A stretch of DNA of 64,000 nucleotides from Aestuariivivens sediminis. Its GTDB lineage: Bacteria > Bacteroidota > Bacteroidia > Flavobacteriales > Flavobacteriaceae. The notes beneath the pieces were generated by a model that did no database searches, had not been told where the DNA came from, and worked only from the letters and a program-made list of their open reading frames with translations. The stretch covers positions 123,820-187,819 of the forward strand of contig NZ_JAKMCP010000006.1 of NCBI RefSeq assembly GCF_022662105.1, written 5' to 3'. The position numbers were made by a program, and so were the translations under genes. Below, piece by piece: positions 29,651 to 39,864 of this stretch (positions are counted from its first letter, which is position 1; each line of letters opens with the position of its first letter).

Positions 29651-30128
29651 CCATTTTATAATCATCCATGACAAAACCTTCACCAATATCAGTTACTATG
29701 GATCCCAAATTGTCAAACCCCAATTTTTTATAAGCATTAATGGCGTTGCAGTTATTTTTGTTGACGGTTAAAGTAATTGTTTTTAGCCTTTGATTTTTTG
29801 CTTTTACTTCAATAAATTCTAGAGCTGTTTTTCCGATTTTTTTACCTCGATACCTGCTTAAGACATATATTTTACTTAAAAATAGAGTGTCTACATGTTT
29901 TTGAATAGCGATATATCCCACAGGAATCATATCATAGTATAACAAAAAATAGGAATACCCACTGGCAACTTGATTAGCAATGGCATTGGCAGATTGAAAT
30001 TTCTTAAGCATATAATCGATCTGTGCTTCACCTACAATTGGAATATAATGTTCACGCCAAATAATGTTTCCCAAACGTTCAATAACATTATAATCTTCTA
30101 TCGAAATCGCCTCATTAATGCTTATCAT
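29637..30128 (-). CDS. GNAT-family N-acetyltransferase
   Basis: A 163-residue acyl-CoA-dependent acetyltransferase. The acetyl-CoA-binding motif A shows as LSKIYVLSRYRGKKIGKTALEF, with the loop RGKKIGK in the R/Q-x-x-G-x-G/A place. NNCNAINAYKKLGF is the usual motif B region. The acceptor (small molecule or protein) is unknown. It lies 7 bp downstream of the DUF4294 gene, so the two are probably one operon, and it overlaps the TrmH gene end. Confidence 0.85.
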   Translation of the reverse strand: MISINEAISIEDYNVIERLGNIIWREHYIPIVGEAQIDYMLKKFQSANAIANQVASGYSYFLLYYDMIPVGYIAIQKHVDTLFLSKIYVLSRYRGKKIGKTALEFIEVKAKNQRLKTITLTVNKNNCNAINAYKKLGFDNLGSIVTDIGEGFVMDDYKMVKTL

Positions 30129-30135
30129 AAATCTT

Positions 30136-30822
30136 CTATTTGTTGATCGGCGCTTCAGTATACAACCATTTATCGGTTAATTCATAAAAATCATATTTCA
30201 AAGCAGATTTCTGGGGCTCTAGGGCACCGCTTCGAAAGTTACGCTGTAAAATATCTTCAATAAGATAATCTTCCTTATCATTATAAGGGTCAAATTCCTT
30301 TTTAAGTGAAATATTAAACATACTCGCCGTTGTATTATACCAGAAGGCACGCCAACCATTTCGCAACTCCTTAACCAAATCGAAAGTTGTCATTCCGGTC
30401 TGCCGATGTATCAATTTTACCAATATCTGACCCTCAGTACGAGTCAATTTTTTCAGTTCATCCGAAAATTCACCTTCAATATACCTTTGGATTATCTTAG
30501 TGTACCTTTTTCTATCCCTTCGTTTTGTTAATAATTCTAAACGCTTGTTTAAGGAATCCAATCTTTCAGCAGCCATTTTAGCATAAGGATACACTTTTAA
30601 GGTCTTTTTACGCAGAATTAAATATCGTATCCGATCTTTCCTACTATTGAATTTTAGTTTATTTAAAAGAAGAACTTCTTCCAAATCAATAGTGGTTCTT
30701 GGTAAGGAATCGCCTTTAATGAAAATATATTCATACTCAGTTGTATCCTGAATTTCATCACTAATCTGTCCCACAGCAAATATTGGGAGAAAAAGAAGTG
30801 TGATAATAATTAAATTCTTCAT
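30136..30822 (-). CDS. Secreted DUF4294 protein
   Basis: ATG at 30822 puts a clear signal peptide (MKNLIIITLLFLPIFAVGQ) at the N-terminus; an upstream ATG at 30915 would bury it behind 31 residues. The rest is a basic, helical domain: RKTLKVYPYAKMAAERLDSL and RTEGQILVKLIHRQTGMTTF are typical of DUF4294, a Bacteroidota family without an assigned function. It is 228 residues and lies 7 bp before the GNAT gene. The long charged helices suggest a scaffold rather than an enzyme, but this is inference. Confidence 0.82.
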   Translation of the reverse strand: MKNLIIITLLFLPIFAVGQISDEIQDTTEYEYIFIKGDSLPRTTIDLEEVLLLNKLKFNSRKDRIRYLILRKKTLKVYPYAKMAAERLDSLNKRLELLTKRRDRKRYTKIIQRYIEGEFSDELKKLTRTEGQILVKLIHRQTGMTTFDLVKELRNGWRAFWYNTTASMFNISLKKEFDPYNDKEDYLIEDILQRNFRSGALEPQKSALKYDFYELTDKWLYTEAPINK

Positions 30823-31074
30823 AAAATAATCTGGAGCTGTTACAATATCAAAATTAACAATTTCCAAAATGCAAAACAGCAATTTTAAAGGTTTATTGCT
30901 TTTGCTAAGGGCCATTCAAAATTATGGCAATGATAATATCCTCTCAAGTATTATCGCCCCAAATATAAACCTTTAGTTATAGCCTTAAAATTTTTTCAAA
31001 TTACAAGAGTAAATTCTATAATCTAATCTCTTAATTCTAGTTAATATTAGTATTTTAGTGCAAAATTTTTCAAT

Positions 31075-32163
31075 ATGACAAAGAAGCCTGTCCTTAATAA
31101 AAAATCACTGGAATTTTTAGAAAATTATTTAAATAACGCGGCACCAACAGGGTATGAATGGACCGGTCAGAAAATTTGGATGGATTATTTAAAGCCTTAT
31201 GTAGATGATTTTATAACTGACACCTATGGTACTGCTGTTGGGGTTATAAACCCTAAGGCCAACTATAAAGTTGTTATAGAGGGTCACGCTGATGAAATTT
31301 CCTGGTACGTTAATTATATTTCTGAAAACGGTTTAATTTATGTCATAAGAAATGGGGGTAGCGATCATCAAATAGCACCAAGTAAAGTAGTAAATATTCA
31401 TACCAAAAATGGTATAGTTAAAGGTGTATTTGGCTGGCCTGCCATTCATACAAGAGACAAAGCTAAAGAAGAAACTCCAAAATTGGATAATATTTTTATT
31501 GATTGCGGTTGTTCTACTAAAGAAGACGTGGAAAAATTAGGTGTTCATGTTGGTTGTGTGATTACCTATCCGGATGAATTCCATATTCTCAATAAGGATA
31601 AATTTGTTTGTCGGGCATTAGATAATCGGATGGGCGGATTCATGATTGCTGAAGTCGCCAGACTATTGAAGGAAAATAATAAAACATTACCCTTTGGTCT
31701 TTATGTTACCAATTCCGTTCAGGAGGAAATTGGTTTACGAGGAGCCGAAATGATAACACAAACTATAAAACCTAATGTTGCGCTGGTTACGGATGTAACT
31801 CACGACACCACAACGCCCATGATAGAAAAGAAAAAAGAAGGTCTTTTGGAGCTTGGTAAGGGCCCAGTTATTGCTTATGCACCGGCAGTCCAACAAAAAC
31901 TTCGGGATTTAATCACTGAAACTGCGGAAGCCAAGAACATCCCTTTTCAACGTTCTGCTCTATCTCGCGCAACCGGCACAGACACCGATGCTTTTGCCTA
32001 CAGTAACGGTGGTGTTGCTTCAGCCTTAATCTCTTTGCCTCTGCGCTATATGCATACTACAGTAGAAATGGTACACCGTGATGACGTTGAAAATGTCATC
32101 CGTTTAATTTATGAAACTTTGCTTAGTATTAAAGAAGGTGAAACCTTCAGCTACTTTAAATAA
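31075..32163 (+). CDS. M42-family metallopeptidase (glutamyl/leucyl aminopeptidase type)
   Basis: A cytoplasmic dodecameric-type aminopeptidase with a two-metal centre. Metal and catalytic motifs IEGHADEISWYV, ALDNRMGGF and VQEEIGLRGA are in order, and the C-terminal MHTTVEMVHRDD closes the site. At 362 residues it is the standard length with no signal peptide. It is probably involved in recycling peptides from the proteasome-like or Clp systems, an inference from family. The next gene (NUDIX) follows by 37 bp. Confidence 0.92.
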   Translation: MTKKPVLNKKSLEFLENYLNNAAPTGYEWTGQKIWMDYLKPYVDDFITDTYGTAVGVINPKANYKVVIEGHADEISWYVNYISENGLIYVIRNGGSDHQIAPSKVVNIHTKNGIVKGVFGWPAIHTRDKAKEETPKLDNIFIDCGCSTKEDVEKLGVHVGCVITYPDEFHILNKDKFVCRALDNRMGGFMIAEVARLLKENNKTLPFGLYVTNSVQEEIGLRGAEMITQTIKPNVALVTDVTHDTTTPMIEKKKEGLLELGKGPVIAYAPAVQQKLRDLITETAEAKNIPFQRSALSRATGTDTDAFAYSNGGVASALISLPLRYMHTTVEMVHRDDVENVIRLIYETLLSIKEGETFSYFK

Positions 32164-32200
32164 TCATTCCCAAGTCCAGATTTGACCTAAATTATTTATA

Positions 32201-32752
32201 ATGGACGAATATATAGATATTGTAAGTAAGGAGGGTATACCAACTGGTAAATCGGAATTAAAATCTATTGTCCACCAGAAAGGATATTACCATAATACAG
32301 CGCATATATGGTTTTACACGAAACCTGATGGTATATTATTATCACAGCGTTCAGCAAAAAAAACCATTTGCCCTTTACTATGGGACGTTTCTGTTGCCGG
32401 GCATGTTGATTCGGGTGAAACAGTTATAAGAGCTGCTGTACGAGAAACTCAAGAAGAATTAAGTCTGCATATTACTAAAGAACAACTTAAAAAAATTGGT
32501 GTTTTTGAATGTTTTCAAGAGTATCCCAATGGGATTAAAGATTACGAATTACATCATACATTTATTTGCGAATTACAGGTGCCTCTCTCCGCACTCATTC
32601 CTCAACCGGATGAGGTTGAAAAACTTAAATTAGTAAGTTTTTCGGAATTTGAATCCCTTCTTGATAACAGTACATTCAATAATCATTTTATACCCTCAAA
32701 CAAGAAGTATTACAGAATCGTGTTAAAAGAAATCAAACAAAACCTGAACTAA
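32201..32752 (+). CDS. NUDIX hydrolase (IDI-like subgroup)
   Basis: A pyrophosphohydrolase with a complete Nudix box: GHVDSGETVIRAAVRETQEE, starting about residue 67, with the conserved G-x5-E-x7-R-E-x-x-E-E. The N-terminus MDEYIDIVSKEGIPTG and the HIWFYTKPDGILLSQR strand resemble the isopentenyl-diphosphate-isomerase-like Nudix clade. At 183 residues it is the normal length. IPP isomerase activity cannot be claimed from the sequence alone; a nucleotide-pool role is equally possible. Confidence 0.85.
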   Translation: MDEYIDIVSKEGIPTGKSELKSIVHQKGYYHNTAHIWFYTKPDGILLSQRSAKKTICPLLWDVSVAGHVDSGETVIRAAVRETQEELSLHITKEQLKKIGVFECFQEYPNGIKDYELHHTFICELQVPLSALIPQPDEVEKLKLVSFSEFESLLDNSTFNNHFIPSNKKYYRIVLKEIKQNLN

Positions 32753-33035
32753 CTGCAGTGTTTACCATATGTTTTTATAGTCTTTGAACAAGGCATTATG
32801 TGTTTTGTCCCTGGTAAAGAAGGGGATAAAAAACACTCATTTTAGATCACTTTGGTTTTGGTGCAATATTCAATATTCTTTTCACACGTAACACTTTTAA
32901 GCATTGACCACGTTTGGTGTTTTATTAAAAAAGCAGGTCCTTTTTTCAATATACATTTAACGAGGGAAATTCAGATGTGATACGTACGGGTTACATTTTA
33001 AATCTTATATTTATAGCATATTGAACTAGCGCCAT
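32753..33035. other. Intergenic region upstream of the acyl-CoA carboxylase operon
   Basis: These 283 bp hold no supported gene. I found no clean TTG-N19-TAnnTTTG promoter, riboswitch-like fold or strong hairpin, although the carboxylase promoter is expected here. Confidence 0.5.
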
Positions 33036-33515
33036 ATGGAATTCAAAACTAAAGTAAATGATTCTATGGAATTTGAATTGACTGAGGAAGCTGCAATAAA
33101 CCTCAATGTTGCATACATTTCTCCAAATAAACTCCATATTATCCATGACCATAAATCTTATCGTGCACACATCCTTAAAACCGATTTCTTCTCTAAAACT
33201 TATACTATTCTTATTCATAATACGACGTATACGGTGGAGATCAAACATGAATTGGATGCCTTAATAAGTCAAATGGGCTTCAACATTGGTTCAAAACTTC
33301 ACGTTGGTAAAATCTATGCACCTATGCCCGGTTTAATTTTAGAAATAGTTGCTCAAAGTGGACAACTTGTAAAAGAGGGTGACACGCTATTGATACTGGA
33401 GGCAATGAAAATGGAAAATAGTATTACCGCTCCATTTGAAGGCATTATAAAGTCAATAAACGCCATTAAAGGGGATTCCGTTGAAAAGAACCAATTACTA
33501 ATTGAATTCGAATAA
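33036..33515 (+). CDS. Biotin carboxyl carrier protein of an acyl-CoA carboxylase
   Basis: A 159-residue carrier that holds biotin for the two enzymes encoded downstream. The C-terminal biotinyl domain carries EAMKMEN with the biotinylated Lys125 and the preceding APMPGLI strand. The N-terminal part (1-80) is a small domain of the kind seen in bacterial propionyl/methylcrotonyl-CoA carboxylase carriers. It is first in a BCCP-biotin carboxylase-carboxyltransferase operon, with spacings of 47 bp and 2 bp. Confidence 0.88.
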   Translation: MEFKTKVNDSMEFELTEEAAINLNVAYISPNKLHIIHDHKSYRAHILKTDFFSKTYTILIHNTTYTVEIKHELDALISQMGFNIGSKLHVGKIYAPMPGLILEIVAQSGQLVKEGDTLLILEAMKMENSITAPFEGIIKSINAIKGDSVEKNQLLIEFE

Positions 33516-33562
33516 TCAATGCTTCATTAATCTGTTATAAAAGCTTAAATAAAGTCATCAAC

Positions 33563-35005
33563 ATGGATAAGATATTAGTAGCAAATAGAGGTGAAATCGC
33601 TATTAGGATTATGCAAACCGCCAAAAAAATGAATATTAAAACGGTTGCCATATATTCTGCTATTGATAGGAATTCGCCCCATGTAAAATTTGCAGATGAA
33701 GCCGTTTGTGTCGGTGAGGCACCATCCATATCATCCTATTTAAATGCCAAAAAGATTATTGAAGTGGCTAAAAATTTAAATGTGGATGCCATTCATCCCG
33801 GCTATGGATTCTTAAGTGAAAATGCCTCTTTTGCCAGGCTTTGTGAAGCCAATGCCATAATTTTTATAGGTCCAAAATCCGAGGCCATTAAAACTATGGG
33901 TAATAAACTTGCAGCGAAAGAAGCCGTAAAACAATATAACATCCCAATGGTTCCAGGAATAGATGAAGCCTTGACAGATGTTGCTAAGGCAAAAGACATA
34001 GCGAATAATATTGGGTATCCTGTTCTAATTAAAGCCTCTGCCGGAGGGGGTGGTAAAGGCATGCGTATTGTAGAAACGGAAAGTGATTTAGAGTCACAAA
34101 TGAATCGAGCCATAAGCGAGGCTACTTCAGCTTTTGGCGATGGTTCGGTTTTTATAGAAAAATATGTACGTTCACCACGCCATATTGAGATTCAAATTAT
34201 GGCAGATAGTCATGGGAATATTTTACACTTTTTTGAACGCGAATGCAGTATTCAACGCCGACATCAAAAAGTAATTGAAGAGGCTCCCTCTTCTGTTTTG
34301 AATCCCGTACTCAGAAAAAATATGGGTGAAGCAGCCATTAAAGTAGCTCAATCCTGTAATTATTTGGGAGCAGGTACCGTTGAGTTTCTTTTGGATGCCG
34401 ATCATAATTTTTATTTTTTAGAAATGAATACGCGCTTACAGGTGGAACACCCTGTTACCGAACTTATTTCAGGCGTGGATTTGGTTGAACTCCAAATAAG
34501 AGTGGCCAGGGGTGAAAGACTACCAATACGACAAGACGATTTAAAAATTAATGGCCATGCTCTCGAATTGCGCGTTTATGCTGAAGATCCGCTAAATGAT
34601 TTTTTACCTAGCGTTGGCCATTTGAAGTCCTATAGTTTACCGACTGGTAAAGGGATTCGTGTGGATAATGGATTTGAACAAGGCATGGACATACCAATAT
34701 ATTACGATCCCTTACTTTCAAAATTAATTACTTTTGGACAAACAAGGGAAGAGGCTATTCAAATCATGTTAATGGCAATAGAGAATTATCATATTGAAGG
34801 GGTAGAAACCACTTTGCCTTTTGGTAAATTTGTTTGTGAGCATGAGGCCTTTAAAACAGGTCATTTCGATACTCATTTCGTACAACAGTTTTTCTTGCCG
34901 GAGCAACTTCAGCAAAATGCTCGGAATGAAGCTAAATTAGCAGCTTTAATAGCAGTCAGATTATACAAAGAAGATCAAAAGATTTTACGTTTACCTAATA
35001 TCTAA
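33563..35005 (+). CDS. Biotin carboxylase subunit of acyl-CoA carboxylase
   Basis: ATP-dependent carboxylation of the carrier biotin. The pre-ATP-grasp start [14 protein letters not shown], the glycine-rich [30 protein letters not shown] and [14 protein letters not shown] are the classic biotin-carboxylase motifs. At 480 residues it is the separate-subunit length (AccC-like). Because the neighbouring carboxyltransferase is of the acyl-CoA beta type rather than AccA/AccD, this is probably a propionyl-CoA or related carboxylase and not the fatty-acid acetyl-CoA carboxylase. Confidence 0.92.
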   Translation: MDKILVANRGEIAIRIMQTAKKMNIKTVAIYSAIDRNSPHVKFADEAVCVGEAPSISSYLNAKKIIEVAKNLNVDAIHPGYGFLSENASFARLCEANAIIFIGPKSEAIKTMGNKLAAKEAVKQYNIPMVPGIDEALTDVAKAKDIANNIGYPVLIKASAGGGGKGMRIVETESDLESQMNRAISEATSAFGDGSVFIEKYVRSPRHIEIQIMADSHGNILHFFERECSIQRRHQKVIEEAPSSVLNPVLRKNMGEAAIKVAQSCNYLGAGTVEFLLDADHNFYFLEMNTRLQVEHPVTELISGVDLVELQIRVARGERLPIRQDDLKINGHALELRVYAEDPLNDFLPSVGHLKSYSLPTGKGIRVDNGFEQGMDIPIYYDPLLSKLITFGQTREEAIQIMLMAIENYHIEGVETTLPFGKFVCEHEAFKTGHFDTHFVQQFFLPEQLQQNARNEAKLAALIAVRLYKEDQKILRLPNI

Positions 35006-35007
35006 AT

Positions 35008-36558
35008 ATGGATTCCAAGGACAAAAAAATATCTAGACTAAATACATTAGTTACACAAGCAAAGCTGGGAGGTGGACAAAGTCGTATTGATAAGCAGCAC
35101 GAGAAAAAAAAATTAACAGCAAGGGAACGCATTGATTATTTAATGGATGAAAATTCATTTGAGGAAATTGGCCTGCTGGTTACCCACAGAACCACCGATT
35201 TTGGAATGCAAGATCAAATCTATTATGGTGATGGCGTTATTACAGGATATGGAACAATACATGGGCGTTTGGTTTATATATATGCCCAAGATTTTACCGT
35301 TTTTGGTGGATCGCTTTCGGAAACCCACGCTGAAAAGATTTGTAAAATTATGGATATGGCAGTAAAAGTAGGTGCTCCTATCATTGGACTTAACGATTCC
35401 GGAGGGGCACGTATCCAGGAAGGTGTTCGATCGCTTGGTGGCTATGCGGATATATTTTACAGAAATGTTCAAGCTTCAGGGGTCATTCCACAAATATCGG
35501 CTATCATGGGACCTTGTGCCGGTGGAGCTGTTTACTCTCCTGCAATTACAGATTTCATAATAATGGTAGAAAACACCAGTTACATGTTTGTAACAGGTCC
35601 CAATGTGGTTAAGACGGTTACCAATGAAGAAGTAACCAGTGAAGCCTTAGGTGGTGCACAAACCCATGCTATAAAATCTGGTGTGGCGCACCTAACATCT
35701 TCAAATGATGTTGAATGTCTTGAAGACATTAAGAGATTATTAAGCTATATCCCCCAGAACAATACGGAAACAGCACTACCCATAGAAGTCACATTACAGG
35801 ATGAAATAAGAAATGAGTTATCCGATGTTGTTCCGGACAACCCGAATAAACCTTATGATATGCATGAAGTAATATCTGGTATCATAGATACAGATTCCTT
35901 CTTTGAAATCCATAAGCACTATGGGGAGAGTATTATTGTTGGATTTGCCCGACTGGGAGGACAAAGTATAGGTATAATTGCAAACCAACCCATTTCCTTT
36001 GCTGGTGTTTTAGGTGTTAAAAGTTCCAAAAAAGCTGCACGATTCACGCGGTTTTGTGACTGCTTTAATATCCCTCTTTTAGTATTAGTTGATGTGCCAG
36101 GGTTTTTACCAGGTACGGATCAAGAGTGGAATGGTATTATTGTAAATGGAGCTAAACTACTCTATGCACTAAGTGAGGCAACAGTACCTCGAGTAACGGT
36201 CATTACAAGAAAGGCCTATGGTGGTGCATACGATGTAATGAACTCTAAACATATTGGAGCTGATTTCAATTTTGCATGGCCAGGAGCTGAAATAGCAGTT
36301 ATGGGTGCTAAAGGTGCTAGTGAAATCATTTTTAAAAATGAAATTGCCCAAGCCGAAAATCCACAGGACAAAATAATTGAAAAAGAAAAAGAATATGCAG
36401 AAAAATTTGCAAACCCCTATGAGGCGGCCAAACGTGGTTTTATTGATGAGGTTATACTTCCTAAAAATACCAGACGAAAATTATTGAAAGCTTTTGCCGT
36501 ACTTAAAACAAAAAAAGAGAATTTACCTAATCGCAAACATGGTAACATACCCTTATAA
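35008..36558 (+). CDS. Acyl-CoA carboxylase, carboxyltransferase (beta) subunit
   Basis: Transfers the carboxyl group from biotin to an acyl-CoA. It is a 516-residue crotonase-fold protein of the PccB type, with both halves present: N-terminal [19 protein letters not shown] and [16 protein letters not shown] (oxyanion loop 1), C-terminal [16 protein letters not shown] and [10 protein letters not shown] (oxyanion loop 2). Residue-based substrate prediction (propionyl versus methylcrotonyl) needs an alignment. It starts 2 bp after the biotin carboxylase stop. Confidence 0.92.
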   Translation: MDSKDKKISRLNTLVTQAKLGGGQSRIDKQHEKKKLTARERIDYLMDENSFEEIGLLVTHRTTDFGMQDQIYYGDGVITGYGTIHGRLVYIYAQDFTVFGGSLSETHAEKICKIMDMAVKVGAPIIGLNDSGGARIQEGVRSLGGYADIFYRNVQASGVIPQISAIMGPCAGGAVYSPAITDFIIMVENTSYMFVTGPNVVKTVTNEEVTSEALGGAQTHAIKSGVAHLTSSNDVECLEDIKRLLSYIPQNNTETALPIEVTLQDEIRNELSDVVPDNPNKPYDMHEVISGIIDTDSFFEIHKHYGESIIVGFARLGGQSIGIIANQPISFAGVLGVKSSKKAARFTRFCDCFNIPLLVLVDVPGFLPGTDQEWNGIIVNGAKLLYALSEATVPRVTVITRKAYGGAYDVMNSKHIGADFNFAWPGAEIAVMGAKGASEIIFKNEIAQAENPQDKIIEKEKEYAEKFANPYEAAKRGFIDEVILPKNTRRKLLKAFAVLKTKKENLPNRKHGNIPL

Positions 36559-36622
36559 TAATAATCCTGTTTCTTAATCAGTGAAGATATCTAAATAATC
36601 ACCTAAACACGAATATACTTTT

Positions 36623-37894
36623 ATGAGTTGGGAAAAAGTTAAAAAAACACTCGGTCCGGGAATCTTATTTGCCAGTACAGCAATTGGCGTTTCTCATTTG
36701 ATCCAAAGTACCCGAGCCGGTGCTAATTTTGGATTTGGTCTATTAATATTTATTATTGCCGCAAATGTCTTAAAGTATCCTTTTTTTGAATTTAGCGCTC
36801 GTTATGCCAATGCAACCGGTCAATCCTTGATTGATGGTTATAAAAAACTAGGTAATTATGCCATTTGGCTCTATTTTATTATTACACTTTGTTCTATGTT
36901 TTTTGTAAGTGCGGCTGTGGTTATGGTAACAGCTGGCTTTATGGATAACCTTTTTGGATTATCCGGTCTCTGGAATAATTTTTCGTTATTTCCTGTAGCC
37001 TTAGTTTTTCTTGTTTCCGTTGGAATTTTGATCTCGGGTAAATTTAACTTATTGGATAGTCTTATTAAAATCATAGGTATGACACTGTTGATTTCTACTC
37101 TTGTTGTATTTGTAATGACATTAATGAAAGGGCCGACAGAACCTATAGCAAATTTTAAGCCACCTGGTATTTTTGAAGATTCAAGTTTACTTTTTATCAT
37201 TGCACTAATGGGATGGATGCCTATTGCGGTGGATATGTCAACATGGGTAAGTTTATGGACCGTAGAAAAAATTAAATCGACCAACTATCACCCTAGCCTC
37301 AAGGAATCTTTACTCGATTTTAATTTAGGTTACTGGATATCGGCATTTCTGTCCATTTGTTTTGTAACTTTAGGCGCATATTTAATTTATGGTACAGGCA
37401 AGTCCTTACCAACCGGTAGTGTAGGGTTTGCAGATAGTGTCATACAACTTTACACTTCGACCATGGGAAACTGGAGTTATCTTATTATAGCAACGGCATC
37501 GTTTTCTATCATGTTTGGTACCTGTATAGGGGCTTTTGATGGCTATGCCAGAACCTTACATCGTACCACCGCCATTTTATTTAGAGGCATAGAAAACCAA
37601 GAAAACGGTTCGCGCAAAATTTATATTATTTCATTAATTATTTTGGCTATTGGCTCCTTTATGGTCAATGCCTTTTTTTCTGGACAGTTTAAAATCCTTA
37701 TTGACCTAGCTACGACGATTTCTTTTTTAATAGCGCCCTTAGTAGCCATTGCCAACTTTAAACTAGTCGGTAAAAAGTATATATCCCAATCCTTTTTACC
37801 AGGAAGATTAATGCGGTTACTAAGTTATTTGGGTATTATATTCCTAACAGGTTTTGCCCTTTTTTACATTTATGTTATGTTTATCAAAAACTAA
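36623..37894 (+). CDS. Nramp-related membrane transporter lacking the canonical metal-binding motifs
   Basis: A 423-residue, about 11-helix LeuT-fold protein of the SLC11/Nramp superfamily, seen from GPGILFASTAIG at the start of TM1 and a TM6-like MGWMPIAVDMSTW (196-208). The Mn/Fe-coordinating DPGN of TM1 is replaced by GVSHLIQS (22-29), and the TM6 M-P-H is replaced by M-P-I (199-201). So classical divalent metal transport through this site is doubtful, and the substrate is open. It follows the acyl-CoA carboxylase genes by 64 bp and precedes a small conserved gene by 16 bp. Confidence 0.8.
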   Translation: MSWEKVKKTLGPGILFASTAIGVSHLIQSTRAGANFGFGLLIFIIAANVLKYPFFEFSARYANATGQSLIDGYKKLGNYAIWLYFIITLCSMFFVSAAVVMVTAGFMDNLFGLSGLWNNFSLFPVALVFLVSVGILISGKFNLLDSLIKIIGMTLLISTLVVFVMTLMKGPTEPIANFKPPGIFEDSSLLFIIALMGWMPIAVDMSTWVSLWTVEKIKSTNYHPSLKESLLDFNLGYWISAFLSICFVTLGAYLIYGTGKSLPTGSVGFADSVIQLYTSTMGNWSYLIIATASFSIMFGTCIGAFDGYARTLHRTTAILFRGIENQENGSRKIYIISLIILAIGSFMVNAFFSGQFKILIDLATTISFLIAPLVAIANFKLVGKKYISQSFLPGRLMRLLSYLGIIFLTGFALFYIYVMFIKN

Positions 37895-37910
37895 GTTAAA
37901 TTAGTGCAAT

Positions 37911-38321
37911 ATGAAATCACACTTTGAACTTACAGATCAAGAATTTGAAAAACAATTTGCTTTGTGTAATTTAGATCCTTCTTTATTTAACCATGAGGCC
38001 CATTTACGGCTGGCTTGGCTACATATTAGCAATTACGGGCTAATACAAGCCGAACAAAACATCATAAATCAACTGAAAGCTTTCGTTGAGTCCCTAAATG
38101 AAAAAGACAAATATAATACCACCTTAACGATCGCAGCTATTAAAATGGTATATCATTTTATGTGCAAGTCAAATTCAGATAATTTTAAGAACTTTATCAT
38201 GGAATTTCCAAGATTGAACTCCAATTTTAAGGAACTTGTGGCATCCCATTACGGATTCGATATTTTTAATTCCCAGATTGCTAAAGAGCACTACCTTACA
38301 CCGGATTTAAAACCCTTTTAA
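37911..38321 (+). CDS. Small conserved protein of unknown function
   Basis: A 136-residue, mainly helical soluble protein with no signal peptide. The segment FNHEAHLRLAWLHIS (about 26-40) with histidines and the later AIKMVYHFM look like the conserved core. I do not recognise a family with a known role. It lies 16 bp after the Nramp-like gene, so co-transcription is likely, and it is convergent with the amidohydrolase gene. Confidence 0.68.
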   Translation: MKSHFELTDQEFEKQFALCNLDPSLFNHEAHLRLAWLHISNYGLIQAEQNIINQLKAFVESLNEKDKYNTTLTIAAIKMVYHFMCKSNSDNFKNFIMEFPRLNSNFKELVASHYGFDIFNSQIAKEHYLTPDLKPF

Positions 38322-38368
38322 TAGTAAATTCTTTAGTCCATTGTGCAACTTAACTATTTATTTTTGAA

Positions 38369-39454
38369 TTACTTCGGAAATAAACTTTTATCCAAACCCG
38401 GTACAATACGAAGCGCATTTTTATAGTACACTTTTTTTAGAACTTCATCGGGTAAATTCATCCCATACATGGCCCAGAAGGCATGATATTTTTTATGATA
38501 TGGAAAATATTCATCATCACTTTCCAAGATTCTAAAATACGTTGGAAATTCTTCAGGTTTCCAACTGTCCTTACCAAATAATATTCTATCCTGATATTTT
38601 ATAAAAAAAGCTCTTGCAAACCGTGGTTGTCTTCCCAATTCTGCAATGATAGCAGCAATGCCAACATTCATGTTGGGAATTTCATCCAGCAACTCACCCA
38701 ATCTTCCTAAGTTGTTGGCTAACCACCCCATATGTGCATTGATAAAAGTAGTTTTAGGATGTTTTTTGAATAAATGGTGCTGCTCTGCAATAATTTGTTC
38801 CCAGGGTGCTGGATTATCATCACTGCGCTTGCGTCTGGGATGTGTTTTCAATTCTAACCATCTCTCATTATTAGCATCGAAGTCATCCCAAAATGGCTTT
38901 GGGTCTGCGGCATGTATTAATACAGGAATTCCAAGCTCACCACAAGTATCCCATATAGGAGCCAGACGTTCATCATCTATGGCCAGGCGGTTCCCATCTA
39001 CATCCTTATTATACATGCCCAAACTTTTATAAACCTTAAGTCCTTTGGCTCCGTGATTAACATCTTCCCTTAGTTGAGCAATGGTTTTTTCAATCCAGCC
39101 AGGTGCTCCGGCCCCATTAAAGTCGATGTTTGCAAACACAACAAACCTGTCGGGGTAATTCCTATTAATATTATTTACCGCTTGTTGTAACACCGCACCG
39201 GAACGACCACTTAGATTTACCATAATCGCCATATTCAAAGTATCCATGGCAGCGATAACAGGGGCTAAATCCTGGTTAGCCATTTGGTATTGATGCCCAT
39301 GTACATCTATAAAAGGAAATTTAGCTTTATTAATAACTTTTCCGGGGATCACCAATGTGGATTTTGGATTATATTCTACAAAAGTAAGATCCTGTGCCAA
39401 TAAGGATGACGTTATAAAAATGGTTATAACTACAAATAATTTTGATATTTTCAT
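38369..39454 (-). CDS. Secreted amidohydrolase-family protein (amidohydrolase 2 type)
   Basis: A TIM-barrel metal hydrolase or decarboxylase. A signal peptide (about 1-20, ending SSLLAQ) is followed by the metal-binding FIDVHGHQYQ (49-58; His52 and His54), IHAADPK, FINAHMGWL and FGKDSW (catalytic Asp region). Some clade members are decarboxylases (ACMSD-like), but a periplasmic location suggests another substrate. At 361 residues it is the usual length. It is convergent with the small gene at 37911. Confidence 0.82.
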   Translation of the reverse strand: MKISKLFVVITIFITSSLLAQDLTFVEYNPKSTLVIPGKVINKAKFPFIDVHGHQYQMANQDLAPVIAAMDTLNMAIMVNLSGRSGAVLQQAVNNINRNYPDRFVVFANIDFNGAGAPGWIEKTIAQLREDVNHGAKGLKVYKSLGMYNKDVDGNRLAIDDERLAPIWDTCGELGIPVLIHAADPKPFWDDFDANNERWLELKTHPRRKRSDDNPAPWEQIIAEQHHLFKKHPKTTFINAHMGWLANNLGRLGELLDEIPNMNVGIAAIIAELGRQPRFARAFFIKYQDRILFGKDSWKPEEFPTYFRILESDDEYFPYHKKYHAFWAMYGMNLPDEVLKKVYYKNALRIVPGLDKSLFPK

Positions 39455-39864
39455 TTCAATTGTGATTTTAATTGCTCATAAAAATAAACATCTCTATTTA
39501 TAAGCAGAGCAATTTAAGAAGGGTTTAACAAGTGACTCAAAAATTAGTAAATATCCGCCAAAATATGTGATGGTTTTTGATTAACCTGCAAAAGAGATTA
39601 TTGTGGTTATGGGCGTTATAATCTTTTCTTGAAATCGAACGCAATTTTCTGGAATTCTGCCCTCCTTGAGAATTCATCCATTTCAAAAAATGATTATCCT
39701 TTGACTGAGATACCTGAATTACAAAAAAAAAAGCTACTTCATTTGGAAGCAGCTTTACTTTTTTATAGTATATGTTTCTTTTTAGGGACAAATATTGTTT
39801 ACTTTATGTTTCATGTACTATAGATAAATATATTGCAATATCCATACCAACCTCACAAAGTTTT
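39455..39864. other. Gene-free stretch with a terminator
   Basis: These 410 bp lie between the acyltransferase and amidohydrolase genes, both on the minus strand. Short open frames here have no signal peptide, motif or family look. A good terminator sits at 39723-39756, and TTGCTC/GAGCAA (39472-39512) can form a loose stem upstream of the amidohydrolase. Confidence 0.55.
39723..39756 (-). terminator. Rho-independent terminator after the Kdo/acyltransferase gene run
   Basis: AAAGCTACTTC pairs with GAAGCAGCTTT (one mismatch) around ATTTG. On the minus strand the stem is followed by a run of ten T, ending the transcript that covers kdsB to the acyltransferase. Confidence 0.82.

Noticed and set aside
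39537..39823. Short open frames on both strands in the spacer between acyltransferase and amidohydrolase genes.
   Set aside because: No signal peptide, motif or coding-like composition; a transcription terminator runs through one of them.
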